Positions 55,033 through 63,671 of a DNA stretch of 64,000 nt are shown piece by piece. A program made the position numbers and the translations under genes. The notes below the pieces were generated by a model. It did no database searches. It saw only the letters and a program-made list of their open reading frames with translations, and had not been told where the DNA came from. The DNA lies in contig DGNS01000009.1 of NCBI GenBank assembly GCA_002389045.1, forward strand, positions 513,608 to 577,607, in the 5' to 3' direction. The first letter of the stretch is position 1. Every line of letters begins with the position of its first letter. Source of the stretch: Thiotrichaceae bacterium UBA4486. Its GTDB lineage: Bacteria; Pseudomonadota; Gammaproteobacteria; Eutrophobiales; Eutrophobiaceae.

Positions 55033-55423
55033 ACCATCATCTCATACAGGTGCCGACATACGGCAGAGTTATTATCCACGAATCCCCGGTTTTGGAAAGA
55101 AATCTCTATCATTCGCATTGTAACGGAAAATAGCCTTATTAGACAGTCAGTTACGATCGATACGCAGCGGCATTGCCGGGCTTTTCGCCGTCAGGCCGTT
55201 GATAAACCACGTAATAGTCATGTTTTCATGGGTCATTCCGAGGCGAAACACATGCCTGTCATGGCGGCGAATGCAGGGATCAACTACAGTCATTCCGGCG
55301 AAGCTGGCACCTTCCCTGTCATTTCAAGCGATCGCGAGAAATCTGGTTTTCCAGCTGTCATTCCCGCGAAAGCTGGAATCCAGTAAAACCATCATCGCCG
55401 CAGGCGATACATTTTAATTTCCA
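55033..55423. other. Repeat-rich intergenic region
   Basis: 391 bp with no gene. From about 55232 to 55383 there are degenerate copies of a GTCATTCCCGCGAA-type repeat. The left part shows only AT-rich DNA. Confidence 0.5.
55232..55383. repeat. Degenerate GTCATTCC repeat cluster
   Basis: Five related units: GTCATTCCGAGGCGAA, GTCATGGCGGCGAATGCAGG, GTCATTCCGGCGAAGCTGG, GTCATTTCAAGCGATCGCGA and GTCATTCCCGCGAAAGCTGG. The last, followed by AATCCAG, is the widespread GTCATTCCCGCGAAAGCnGG proteobacterial intergenic repeat; the others are decayed copies. Confidence 0.6.
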
Positions 55424-56344
55424 TCAAGGCCGGAAACATTGCATGTCATCCGCAAATTGCATGGGCCCCTGGTAACTCTCACGAATGTATTGGCCGGATT
55501 CGGTTTCACGACCGAGAGTACGATTCATACGGTGCGATAACACCAGTTGTGTAACACCGGCACTGGCGGCGATGTGCCCGATCACCGAGGGTGGCATATG
55601 CAGATTCCGTGCAACGCCCGTAGCCCCTTCCGGTACGGCATGATGCGCAACGAGCAAGTCCGCTTTTAGCGCCAGCCCCGTGAGCGTGTTGTTATCGTTA
55701 TTCATATCGCCACTGAACACGATCACCTTCTCATCAACCTGTACCCGCCAGGCCAACGCCGGAATCGGGCCATGATGCACCGGCACGGCGGTGATCCGAT
55801 AACGGCTGTCATCGAGAACAACCTGCTGGATCTTGCCATTCGCCGAAACATCGTGTGGCACGATTCGATAGCTCTCCGTGCCATCCAGGTAATCGCTCAA
55901 ATAGCGATACGCCCCCTCCGGCCCGAACAAGAGCCCGACGAAGCTTGTTGTCGATGGCATCAGGGGATTACCGGTTGGACCGTAAACAGACAGGTCGCGG
56001 TCCCGCCCGCTGAAAAAAGAGGCCTTGACCAAAACGGGAAGATCATTGCTGTGGTCCACGTGCAGATGACTCAACAGTATGACATCCAGGTCATTGATGG
56101 TCGCACCGCTTTGCTCGAAGCGGGATAAACTGCCGCTGCCCATATCCACCAGGATACGTGCCTTGCCGTCCACCCAGATCACGTAACCGGAGGAAGCACG
56201 CCCATCATCCAGCTCCGGGCCGCCCGACCCCAGCACCTGCAACCAGACGCCCTCCTCGCCGCATGCCGTATCGGCCATCACGGGGACACACAGACACCCG
56301 TTGAAGAAAAACAGGAACAAGCAGGTTGTGATGCGTTTATTCAC
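55424..56344 (-). CDS. Exported metallo-beta-lactamase-fold hydrolase
   Basis: A 306-residue protein. The HLHVDHSND motif (metal site), a further Asp in FSGDMNNDNN, HHGPIPAL and SHRMNR give an MBL/RNase Z-like active site. A signal peptide (NKRITTCLFLFFFNGCL, cleavage near VMADT) needs the GTG at 56344, which overlaps the stop of the frameshifted upstream frame as GTGA; AGGGCTC precedes it. The class acts on phosphodiesters, lactones or arylsulfates; substrate unknown. Confidence 0.8.
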   Translation of the reverse strand: MNKRITTCLFLFFFNGCLCVPVMADTACGEEGVWLQVLGSGGPELDDGRASSGYVIWVDGKARILVDMGSGSLSRFEQSGATINDLDVILLSHLHVDHSNDLPVLVKASFFSGRDRDLSVYGPTGNPLMPSTTSFVGLLFGPEGAYRYLSDYLDGTESYRIVPHDVSANGKIQQVVLDDSRYRITAVPVHHGPIPALAWRVQVDEKVIVFSGDMNNDNNTLTGLALKADLLVAHHAVPEGATGVARNLHMPPSVIGHIAASAGVTQLVLSHRMNRTLGRETESGQYIRESYQGPMQFADDMQCFRP

Positions 56345-56708
56345 GAGCCCTGCATGGAAAGAAACGCTATAAGGAACAAGACCATGATCAACAAGACAAT
56401 TGCCCACATTGGCAGGCGCAGGGCATGTTTCTCCTCGCCCTCGATTTTCTTGCCATCAACATAAAGATCATAAAACACAACCCGGCCCATTGCCCGATGC
56501 TGGAACTTGCCGAGATGGCCGCCGATATTGAACGGGACATCCCTGGCAAATTGGCCGAAGCTTTCAGGCTGCCGCTGACATGTTCCACCAGGTCATCGTC
56601 GATAAAATATTTTTTCTCACCCGACCAGAAATTGTGCTCCATGCGAAAGTGGTGTGTCTCACCATTCAGCTCCACTTCCCAGGTCTTCACCGCGTCTCCG
56701 TAGTTCAT
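56341..56708 (-). pseudogene. Frameshifted FAIM-like membrane-anchored protein
   Basis: The ATG at 56708 begins MNYGDAVKTWEVELNGETHH, then FWSGEKKYFIDDDLVEH, a beta pattern like FAIM-type domains. At the GGG/CCC run at 56541-56543 one G appears missing: adding it continues DVPFNIGGHLGKFQHRAMGR, VVFYDLYVDGKKIEGEEKHA and a C-terminal membrane helix (WAIVLLIMVLFLIAFL) to a TGA that overlaps the GTG of the MBL gene. The restored protein would have about 122 residues. Either a pseudogene, a programmed frameshift or a sequencing slip in a homopolymer. Confidence 0.72.
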
Positions 56709-56915
56709 TTCAGGACTTTAACACAGTTGAGGTAGCAGAATCGCAGCGCCACCTGGATACGCATTGATATTGCCGGACTGACTGCAACGCGGGATTATCC
56801 GGTTACGGCTGTGGACTCGGGGGACGCTTATCGGCATAGTGTTCATCCCGTATGGTGGGTATTCCATACTTAGCCGTTCGATTTATTGCACCAGCGAATT
56901 CGGTAAACACTCACA

Positions 56916-57746
56916 TTGGCCTTTCTGTTCTTACTGGGTATTCTCCTTGCCGGCGTCCTGGCCTGGCTCACCTACACCAAATCACGCCAGGCCCGGCGAG
57001 AACGGCTACTCAGGCAACCCTTGCCTGCTCAATACATCCGCATTCTTGAAGACAAGGTGACACTGTATTCCATGTTGCCCGATGACCTCCGCCACGACCT
57101 CCACGGCCGCATCAATATTTTCCTCGATGAGAAACAATTCATTGGTTGCGCCGGGATAACCATCACCGATGAGATGCGACTCACCATTGCCGGTAATGCC
57201 TGCATCCTGCTGCTGAACAGGGCTAACTACCGGTTTACAGGTTTCACCAGCATCCTGGTCTATCCGGACACCTATGTAGCCGAAGAGACTACGTACGACG
57301 GTGTCGTGGAAACGCATGGACAGGAATCGAGGGCCGGGGAATCCTGGCACCGTGGCCCGGTGGTCCTGGCCTGGTCGGATGTGGTCCACGGTACCCTGCA
57401 CGAACGCGACGGACACAACGTTGTCCTGCATGAATTCGCCCACAAGCTGGATGAGGAAAACACCATTATGGATGGCCTGCCGGTTCTGCGTAACAGCACC
57501 GACTACAAGGAATGGGCGGAAGTCCTCACCCGGGAATACGATGCCCTCGTGATGAAAGCAGAGCATCACGACAAAAGCGTTATGGACAGCTACGGCGCCG
57601 TCTCACCCGCGGAATTCTTTGCCGTGGCCACAGAAACGTTCTTTGAAAAACCGGGAGAAATGCAGGAGAAACTGCCGGAGTTATACCAACAACTCAAAAA
57701 GTTTTATGGCCTGGACCCGGCGACATGGCATGACAAAAAGAATTGA
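56916..57746 (+). CDS. MtfA-like M90 zinc peptidase
   Basis: A 276-residue protein with HEFAHKLDE (172-180) and a downstream EFFAVATETFFE glutamate ligand, as in MtfA and M90 peptidases. Unlike MtfA it begins with a hydrophobic segment (FLFLLGILLAGVLAWL, 3-18), so it is likely inner-membrane anchored. The start is TTG at 56916: an in-frame stop precedes by 10 nt and no other start is available. MtfA in E. coli regulates the glucose PTS through Mlc; that role is not shown here. Confidence 0.83.
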   Translation: MAFLFLLGILLAGVLAWLTYTKSRQARRERLLRQPLPAQYIRILEDKVTLYSMLPDDLRHDLHGRINIFLDEKQFIGCAGITITDEMRLTIAGNACILLLNRANYRFTGFTSILVYPDTYVAEETTYDGVVETHGQESRAGESWHRGPVVLAWSDVVHGTLHERDGHNVVLHEFAHKLDEENTIMDGLPVLRNSTDYKEWAEVLTREYDALVMKAEHHDKSVMDSYGAVSPAEFFAVATETFFEKPGEMQEKLPELYQQLKKFYGLDPATWHDKKN

Positions 57747-57794
57747 GATTCAAATGGAAAGATTCTGTGACCGGAAAATAAAACGGAGGTAAAA

Positions 57795-58112
57795 TCAGGA
57801 TGCAGATTCCAGTCCGCCCGATACAGACTCAACACACCGGGATGATTCCCGCGTTGCCAATACATCCCCTTCATCAATGCGCCGGATCTGGTGCGCCTTC
57901 ACACACCAATCAACCTTTTCATAGACTTGCGGGTAACCGGGCACGCACACCTTGTAAGCCACGCAGATCTCGGAATCCGCCGGATTACGCAGATCATAAA
58001 GCAGGCGCCGCTTGAGCCTGCCGGTCACTTCCGCGATCTGGCCGTTCAGCACCGTGCGGTTCATGTGTTGTAGAACTCCGATTTCGCCGGGTTGTAATGA
58101 CTTATCCATCAT
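57795..58112 (-). CDS. Hypothetical 105-residue protein
   Basis: A soluble protein starting MDKSLQPGEIGVLQHMNRTV (ATG 58112 or 58109) with AGGA just upstream. A central segment has KVCVPGYPQVYEKVDWCVKAHQ with two Cys. Convergent with the MtfA-like gene. No domain recognised; the beginning of the accessory region. Expression support is only the ribosome-site-like AGGAAATG. Confidence 0.55.
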   Translation of the reverse strand: MMDKSLQPGEIGVLQHMNRTVLNGQIAEVTGRLKRRLLYDLRNPADSEICVAYKVCVPGYPQVYEKVDWCVKAHQIRRIDEGDVLATRESSRCVESVSGGLESAS

Positions 58113-58118
58113 TTCCTG

Positions 58119-58298
58119 TTATTCAGCTTCACGGGCAAAATCGTTCGGAATTTTCACCAGGATATAAAGAGAATTCAGCACCAGGTTCAAGATTGCAATA
58201 CCGGCAATTACAGCGGGCGCATCACCCCAAGTGCCTACAATGGTACTGACAAACAGCAATAAAAACATCGAATTCAGTATCAGTAATGCAAGTTTCAT
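58119..58298 (-). CDS. Small two-helix membrane protein
   Basis: A 59-residue protein, ATG 58298 (MKLALLILNSMFLLLFVSTI) with AAGGAG 7 nt upstream, so the start is secure. Two hydrophobic helices (about 3-24 and 31-52) and a charged end (NDFAREAE). No known family. Ends 6 bp before the ATG of the 105-residue gene on the same strand, making an operon with it. Confidence 0.65.
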   Translation of the reverse strand: MKLALLILNSMFLLLFVSTIVGTWGDAPAVIAGIAILNLVLNSLYILVKIPNDFAREAE

Positions 58299-58348
58299 AT
58301 TAATACTCCTTACTATTAACACAACATATCGCTCAATATTATAGATTT

Positions 58349-59119
58349 CTAATATGACGTACGATATGCCTTTTCAAATATTTTCAACCGGTGATACGAC
58401 ATCGCTTCGGGATCCGGTAAAAACCGGGTTGGCATTGATAGTCGCACACCTTCGATATTCAATAGTTTTTCGCTCATCTCGCTATCATCAAAATGCGCTT
58501 TTAAATCAGTGGCAATGCAAACACGCCATTGTTCATCAAAGGTGATATAGCCTTTATCAAAAGCCTTGTCATACAAACCATTCAGGGATATACCATTACT
58601 GGGATCTGCCCGCCTCTCAACGGAGTCTTTCCAGGGAATAATATGGCTGGCTATCAACAAGTGAGGTAATTGGATGCCTGAAATCGCACACCGGTTTTCA
58701 TAGCTGACGATGACGCTATTCCGGAAAAAACGCTGCACCCTGCGAACTTTTACATTCTGAACACTCTCGGTTTCTCCAACAGGCATTGCTGATTCTTTGA
58801 TTTCATCCTCTTTAACCACGGGCTCTATCCGCTTGTCGTAAAGATCCTCGGCAGCCAGGGCTATCTTGTTGGAATCATCACGAAACTCATCCCAGAGCAA
58901 CCGGTCTGACTTGCTTACAGCTGATAATCCTTTCCGTTCCAGCGCGGGATCAAGATTGGCGAAATTGCATGCTTTCATGGCTACGGCAGAAGGCGTTCGC
59001 CCTATTACTTTCGCGAGTTCGATAATATCCGGATTACTTTTATGGAGTTTGCCAAAAGGCAAGCGGCAATAAAGATGGAAGACCAACAACAACTCATCTC
59101 TTTGCCAGTCCCTGCGCAT
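58349..59119 (-). CDS. HNH endonuclease
   Basis: A 256-residue protein. An N-terminal helical region (about 1-130) precedes an HNH nuclease domain: CAISG, LIASHIIPW with the catalytic His, NGISLNGLYDKAFDKGYITFD. This layout is typical of HNH proteins annotated near restriction or phage-defence genes. No methylase or partner is seen on the same transcript. Lower G+C than the core genes to the left, in keeping with recent acquisition. Confidence 0.82.
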   Translation of the reverse strand: MRRDWQRDELLLVFHLYCRLPFGKLHKSNPDIIELAKVIGRTPSAVAMKACNFANLDPALERKGLSAVSKSDRLLWDEFRDDSNKIALAAEDLYDKRIEPVVKEDEIKESAMPVGETESVQNVKVRRVQRFFRNSVIVSYENRCAISGIQLPHLLIASHIIPWKDSVERRADPSNGISLNGLYDKAFDKGYITFDEQWRVCIATDLKAHFDDSEMSEKLLNIEGVRLSMPTRFLPDPEAMSYHRLKIFEKAYRTSY

Positions 59120-59201
59120 TAAGATTCACCATTTAACGAGACTTTAACCGACCTTACATACTCCAACACCGCCTGCATTTGTTTAACGATTTCTCCGCAC
59201 A

Positions 59202-59765
59202 TTAATTGCAGTACTCTCGCAACAAATCATTCGTCTGCGCCAAATCAAAATGTTCGGGGTCGAAATCATCGACTATCCATTCGAGCATCTCCTCATGCTC
59301 CGGGTGCGCAGGATCAGCCACAATCTCCAGAAACATCTCATAGCCCGGAATACCGCCTACATCTTCGGGTGGACAGGCCCGGCTCCCCTTGAGACACACC
59401 GGTAACCGGGTGTCCGATTCAAACGGCAGGATCTTTTCCAGCACCACTTCATGTTCCCAGCCGTCACCAAAATCGTATGTATACTGTAACTTGTCCTTTT
59501 CTTTTTGTAATACCTGTTCCAGTCGATAATCAATTTCATCATTAATATCGGATGGAAACTCTTCATCCGGCACTCCATAACGTTCCCGGCCATGCTCGAA
59601 CTCATGCAGATGCGAATTGGTCCAGCCCATGATGACCTGCAAGGCAATATGAACATCCTTCAGATTATTCGTGCTCGCAATCAGAAATCTGCGCCAGACT
59701 GGCGGCTTAATGCCTTTTAGCGTGACTTTAAGTTGATATATTGAACGTAAGGATCGTGTAGTCAT
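59202..59765 (-). CDS. Plasmid pRiA4b ORF-3-like protein
   Basis: A 187-residue protein with YQLKVTLKGIKPPVWRRFLI near the start, LHEFEHGRERYG, YDFGDGWEHEV and CPPEDVGGIPGY, all typical of the PRiA4_ORF3 family (spread on plasmids and mobile islands). The fold binds no known cofactor; function not established. Near the HepT-MntA module but transcribed separately. Confidence 0.85.
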   Translation of the reverse strand: MTTRSLRSIYQLKVTLKGIKPPVWRRFLIASTNNLKDVHIALQVIMGWTNSHLHEFEHGRERYGVPDEEFPSDINDEIDYRLEQVLQKEKDKLQYTYDFGDGWEHEVVLEKILPFESDTRLPVCLKGSRACPPEDVGGIPGYEMFLEIVADPAHPEHEEMLEWIVDDFDPEHFDLAQTNDLLREYCN

Positions 59766-59777
59766 AAGTATTGTTTT

Positions 59778-60122
59778 TCAAACCGGGGGCAATGCCTTTT
59801 CCAGATTACGGATTAAATCCGGTATATCTTCTTTAACGGTTTTAAATAGCTGTTCATGATCAATCTGACCATATTCATGAGCGAGAATATTACGTTGACC
59901 GATAATTTCCCTCCATGGAATTTCCGCCAATACTGCCTGGCCTTCCGGTGAAACCCGCCGTGCGGCCTCTCCGATTATTTCCAGGCTACGCTCCAGAGCC
60001 CTTTGCAATATAAGGCTTTCCAGTAAACCGGCGAGGTCATGGTCCTGCATCATCACATCCACTTCCTTTGCCGCCTGCAGCATGTCCCATAAACAGGCGG
60101 CATCTCTGTCGTTAAGCGGCAT
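59778..60122 (-). CDS. HepT-type toxin (DUF86 RNase)
   Basis: A 114-residue helical protein. The R-x4-H-x-Y active site is intact as RNILAHEY (R77, H82, Y84), as in HepT/HEPN toxins. It overlaps the MntA gene by 11 bp and is translated after it. Known mechanism in homologues: HEPN ribonuclease, inactivated by MntA through AMPylation of the active-site Tyr. Confidence 0.85.
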   Translation of the reverse strand: MPLNDRDAACLWDMLQAAKEVDVMMQDHDLAGLLESLILQRALERSLEIIGEAARRVSPEGQAVLAEIPWREIIGQRNILAHEYGQIDHEQLFKTVKEDIPDLIRNLEKALPPV

Positions 60123-60744
60123 ACAACAACTCCATGTCTTTTTCTATTTCTCGGCGCCGATATGGGTTATTTAATATTGCGGTGGTGGCCAGATCCACTT
60201 TGCGACCACCGAATAACTGACTGAACGCGTCGCTGATCACTACCATGCTGCCCAGCGAAGGCGACTTTCCTTCTTCAAACTCAACCAGCAAATCGATATC
60301 GCTGGTGGGCGTCATCTCTCCGCGGGCGGCAGAACCGAACAGAGCCAGGCGCTTGATATGATATCGTTTGATCAGTGCATCCAACGCACTGCGCGCGATA
60401 GATAACCTGCCACCGATCTTCAATACATCACCGTTTACGTTTACTTTTCTGTCCATATCCGTATCTTCCACGAACGCCAACTTACGGACGATGGACAACA
60501 ATTCTTCGTATACAGGGCATTCAGGATTGGCCTGGTAATAATTCTGATTGCCCACCCTGTTCACCGTCAACAACCCGGCCCTCACCAATCGATCCAACTC
60601 CCGGCTGACCGTCCCGCGCCCCATGGCCACCCGTCGCATGATCTCATTGGTATAAAAACGTTTATCCGGTTTGCCAAATAAAAGTCCCAACACCTTTTGC
60701 TGTGTCTTGGTGAACAGTGCGTCGCCGATGGTGTCCTGAAGCAT
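60112..60744 (-). CDS. MntA-type antitoxin nucleotidyltransferase with N-terminal winged helix
   Basis: A 210-residue protein. Residues about 10-75 are a winged-helix DNA-binding domain (TNEIMRRVAMGRGTVSRELDR); residues about 112-205 are a minimal nucleotidyltransferase with GSAARGEMTPTSDIDLLVEF (G137, S138, D149, D151). MntA usually lacks the DNA-binding part. The pair HepT/MntA is a type VII toxin-antitoxin. The winged helix probably recognises the palindromic operators at 60757-60800, 13 nt upstream of its start codon, giving autorepression. Confidence 0.87.
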   Translation of the reverse strand: MLQDTIGDALFTKTQQKVLGLLFGKPDKRFYTNEIMRRVAMGRGTVSRELDRLVRAGLLTVNRVGNQNYYQANPECPVYEELLSIVRKLAFVEDTDMDRKVNVNGDVLKIGGRLSIARSALDALIKRYHIKRLALFGSAARGEMTPTSDIDLLVEFEEGKSPSLGSMVVISDAFSQLFGGRKVDLATTAILNNPYRRREIEKDMELLYAA

Positions 60745-60756
60745 GCTCGCCCCACA

Positions 60757-60800
60757 ATAATCCCCAATATGGGGATAATAGTCCCCATATTGGGGATTAT
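60757..60800. promoter_or_regulatory. 19-bp inverted-repeat operator of the MntA-HepT module
   Basis: ATAATCCCCAATATGGGGA (60757-60775) and its exact reverse complement (60782-60800) flank a 6-bp spacer TAATAG. Each half is itself a dyad (TCCCC-AATAT-GGGGA and TCCCC-ATATT-GGGGA). This gives two adjacent operator sites just before the MntA ATG. Confidence 0.82.
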
Positions 60801-60828
60801 CAAGTGTTAGTGACAGGCCACAGCCCGT

Positions 60829-60975
60829 TCATGGCGCTACGAGCTCGACAAGTCGCTCAGTAAACGGCGTGCTTTCACTGGAAGTGATCAATAACCGGGC
60901 CCGGGCCCGGGTCATGCCGACATACATCAACCGCACCTGGTCCGCCTGCTCTTTAGCTTGTTCGTCAAGCTGCCG
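60829..60975 (-). pseudogene. 3' fragment of a UvrD-type helicase gene (left copy)
   Basis: About 45 codons encode EQADQVRLMYVGMTRARARL, LITSSESTPFTERLVELVAP and a stop, matching helicase superfamily-1 motif VI (VGMTRAR). Upstream the frame is unrelated. The same end is present at the right edge of the window (63838-64000), about 85% identical by eye. Confidence 0.75.
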
Positions 60976-61253
60976 GAACACGGGCGCCGGGCCGGTGACC
61001 CATACCGTCATCACGCAGAACGTGAGCGTAGTTCCAGACTTTATTGACGATTTCAGATGCGCTCATATAACTCTATGTTTTTATTAAATATTTTTGCATT
61101 TTCAAGACGATTCAGCTTCCGTTTAATACTCAAAGACCAGTGCTTATCTGTTCATTTTTCAACCTGCTTTGGTTTGCGATGAAATAAGAATATTATTAAA
61201 AAACAAAGAGTTATAATTCCTGATGTCCGTATAGGACATCAGGAATGAAATGG

Positions 61254-62663
61254 CTAGGCCCATATCGGAATGTACCTTGCGTACCGCCGGGAGTCAGGTG
61301 CATTGGGGTCGTTTTTGATTAACCCCTGCTCTATGGCTGCCGTAATGACCTGGGAGATTTTATTACTGCTGCCCTCGGACACCCCGAACCTGTCTCTGAG
61401 AGATTGATTAGTCATTTGTTTGCGCAATACCCATTGCAAAACGCAGTGTTGATAACAGGCTCGGACCCGATCGCTTCCTTTCATATCCCGAAAAGCACGC
61501 GGGCCGTGTATCACAACAATGGTTCTTTGGTGACTGACCAGAAACTCGGGAGCTGGCAATTGTAAAAACTCAGCAGTTTCAATCACTCTATCAATTCCAC
61601 TACTTTTTTCCTCACAAATACCAAATCGCCGCATCAAATCAGCTAAGCGTTCATTACGGGACTGATAGCCATCAATAAATCGTTCAACCGGCACAATCGG
61701 TTCACCGGGATTCGATATCTCAACGCGATTAGAAAATATTTCAACAACCGGGGAGGTGCCGGATAAGTTGAAATCCTGATGAATCAGTGCGTTTGCCAGC
61801 AATTCTCTAATCACCACTTCGGGCACCAACTTGGTTTCTTTGCGGAGGGCGCCTTCAATGACTTCATTTTGCGGGAGCTTGCTTAAAACATAACTGACCA
61901 AGCCGGAAAAACCAACAGCGTAGCCTTTCTCTCCGGTTAAATCCGACAGTGTTTCCAATTTCGATTCCCCAGCATAAACGATTACCCTTGCAGCCTTACG
62001 GCTAACGCTTGGGAACGACCTCAAATTTTTCGCCAGTAAAACTGCTCCTATGTTCAGGATGTTAAACCCAGCTGATGATTTTTCGATTAAACGTTCCTGC
62101 TGAAGACGCGCCAGTACACCTTTCTGGTCAGTTGGGTAAAGGTTCTGTAATAAATCAAAAAATGCCTGCGTATCTAAAGTTTGAATCACCTCTTGAGCAC
62201 TCACATCTTTGCAAGCAATCTCATCTAGCCAACTGGGTTGCCCCTCCGAGAAAATTTTTCTGAGCTGGTCTTCAGTCATGGGTACCAATTGCTGGCCCGA
62301 GCGCATCAGATAGGCACCGCCAAAATGGTAAGCTGTTCCCCTGGGACGTGAGGGAACTGAAAATACCACCACTCGCCCGTCAGGATGGTTAACCTCCTCG
62401 ATATCGACGCGAAAGCCAATGTCCTGGAACAGTTTTGACGCCATGTCGACGGTATCATTAACCGCATTACTGCCAACTACCTGTCGCGGGAGCTTGTCGG
62501 CGATACCTAAAATAAGATGGCCGCCACCTTCATTCGCCAGCGCAACACAGTATTTACAAAGTTTGGTGTAATCATACTGCGTCTTGGCCTCTTTAAACTC
62601 CAAATTCTGAGTCTCAGATCTTACACTACGCCAAATATCGATTTGTTCCGGTGTAATTACCAT
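61254..62663 (-). CDS. Schlafen AlbA_2/GHKL ATP-binding protein
   Basis: A 469-residue protein. N-terminal Schlafen-type AlbA_2 domain: LEFKEAKTQYDYTKLCKYCV, ALANEGGGHLILGI. Then a RecG-like ATP-binding (HATPase_c_4) part with RELLANALIHQDF and a C-terminal winged helix (MTNQSLRDRFGVSEGSSNKI). Such proteins are frequent in defence islands and act as regulators of restriction or phage response. Located between the helicase fragment and the AbiEi gene. Confidence 0.83.
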   Translation of the reverse strand: MVITPEQIDIWRSVRSETQNLEFKEAKTQYDYTKLCKYCVALANEGGGHLILGIADKLPRQVVGSNAVNDTVDMASKLFQDIGFRVDIEEVNHPDGRVVVFSVPSRPRGTAYHFGGAYLMRSGQQLVPMTEDQLRKIFSEGQPSWLDEIACKDVSAQEVIQTLDTQAFFDLLQNLYPTDQKGVLARLQQERLIEKSSAGFNILNIGAVLLAKNLRSFPSVSRKAARVIVYAGESKLETLSDLTGEKGYAVGFSGLVSYVLSKLPQNEVIEGALRKETKLVPEVVIRELLANALIHQDFNLSGTSPVVEIFSNRVEISNPGEPIVPVERFIDGYQSRNERLADLMRRFGICEEKSSGIDRVIETAEFLQLPAPEFLVSHQRTIVVIHGPRAFRDMKGSDRVRACYQHCVLQWVLRKQMTNQSLRDRFGVSEGSSNKISQVITAAIEQGLIKNDPNAPDSRRYARYIPIWA

Positions 62664-62702
62664 ATTATTGATACGTTACAATTCATTTAATGAGATTCTA
62701 CG

Positions 62703-62787
62703 TTAGTGCTCCGTACTCCAGACATACCGTTCCAGCTTGGCGGGGTCCTGGATCTTGTTTTGCGCCTTGCGGATGATGGTGCCCAAC
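62703..62787 (-). pseudogene. HsdM (type I methyltransferase) fragment
   Basis: The minus-strand frame L-GTIIRKAQNKIQDPAKLER-YVWSTEH ends at TAA 62703-62705. The RKAQNKIQDPAKL stretch is a typical segment of the HsdM subunit between the helical and methylase parts. About 28 codons only, fused after the AbiEii stub. No HsdR or HsdS seen. Confidence 0.6.
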
Positions 62788-62850
62788 CCGTTCCTGCACC
62801 GCAAGACCAAACTCCCGCGCGAATTCCATGACTTCCTGTCTATCAATCAT
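62788..62850 (-). pseudogene. AbiEii toxin, N-terminal stub
   Basis: ATG 62850 begins MIDRQEVMEFAREFGLA-VQER, the start of AbiEii-type nucleotidyltransferase toxins (which continue NVVEKDYVLGWLL). The rest is replaced by an HsdM segment. It is 4 bp after the AbiEi stop, as expected for an abiE pair. The toxin cannot be made. Confidence 0.65.
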
Positions 62851-62854
62851 TTCC

Positions 62855-63658
62855 TCAGTCCTCTGCCCACCGTTCCGGCACCCATAAGCGCCATCGGGTT
62901 ATTAATTTTGGTGAATTTAATGCCGGATCCAGCCTGGCATTGCCCGTAGTCAGTCTTTCTCTACACATATCCATCAGCGCTTGCTCATTCCCTGCGTATT
63001 TTTCCAGTAAGTAACCGAGTCGCTTGAATACCGCCCCATTACCCAATTGTTCTCCATAGTCGATTAACAATTTCAGATCCTTCTTTTCTGAATTCAGGTA
63101 ATTCCTGAACATATCGACAGCCGAACGCAGGCCTCCCCCCAGTTGCGGATCATTTAACATATCGAGAATGGTACGTGTGGGATCGGACACATTAACTTTT
63201 ACCTGACCACGCCAGACCGCTTTAAGACCGAACATCGCTTCATCGGCGATTGAGCGGAGTAAAAAATCCGTGCCGTTGATTTCCGTTTTTCGTTTTCTGG
63301 GTCGTTGCGTTGTCATCACCACCACGGTTCGGAAGATCTGTTCGGTCAAATCCCAATATTCCGCTGCACTCCACCCACCGATGTAGCACGGGCTGTAAAT
63401 CCAGTCCGCAACCAACCAGGGATCCTCAAGGGGGATATCCGCCGTGCGTGATTCCAGGGGTACGGGAACATACAGGCCCCGGCGAACGCGGGACAACCAG
63501 CCTTTTGTCGCCCACCGGGCCAGTAACTTGGCCGCACCGGAATTCGGCATGTCTAGAATGTCTGCCGTTTCCGGGACTGAAATCGTCCCCTTGCTGGCCC
63601 TGAGTACAGCAGAGAGACGTTCCCGGTCGGCTTTCCCTAGTCCAGTCAAGGTTTTCAT
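62855..63658 (-). CDS. AbiEi-family antitoxin (type IV TA)
   Basis: A 267-residue protein. The N-terminus has a winged helix (LSAVLRASKGTISVPETADI, LDMPNSGAAKLLARWATKGW, LSRVRRGLYV) and the C-terminal region YWDLTEQIFRTVVVMTTQRP belongs to AbiEi family proteins. Established role: represses its operon and neutralises the nucleotidyltransferase AbiEii. Here AbiEii is reduced to a stub, so the gene is an orphan antitoxin. Upstream DNA has a near-palindrome (63672-63704). Confidence 0.85.
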   Translation of the reverse strand: MKTLTGLGKADRERLSAVLRASKGTISVPETADILDMPNSGAAKLLARWATKGWLSRVRRGLYVPVPLESRTADIPLEDPWLVADWIYSPCYIGGWSAAEYWDLTEQIFRTVVVMTTQRPRKRKTEINGTDFLLRSIADEAMFGLKAVWRGQVKVNVSDPTRTILDMLNDPQLGGGLRSAVDMFRNYLNSEKKDLKLLIDYGEQLGNGAVFKRLGYLLEKYAGNEQALMDMCRERLTTGNARLDPALNSPKLITRWRLWVPERWAED

Positions 63659-63671
63659 AGTATATAACGCA

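Noticed and set aside
57795..58112. Lipoprotein or secreted reading of the 105-residue protein
   Set aside because: There is no signal peptide or lipobox; the cysteines are internal.
62855..63658. Complete abiE toxin-antitoxin pair
   Set aside because: The toxin frame leaves the AbiEii family after about 20 codons, so only the antitoxin is intact.
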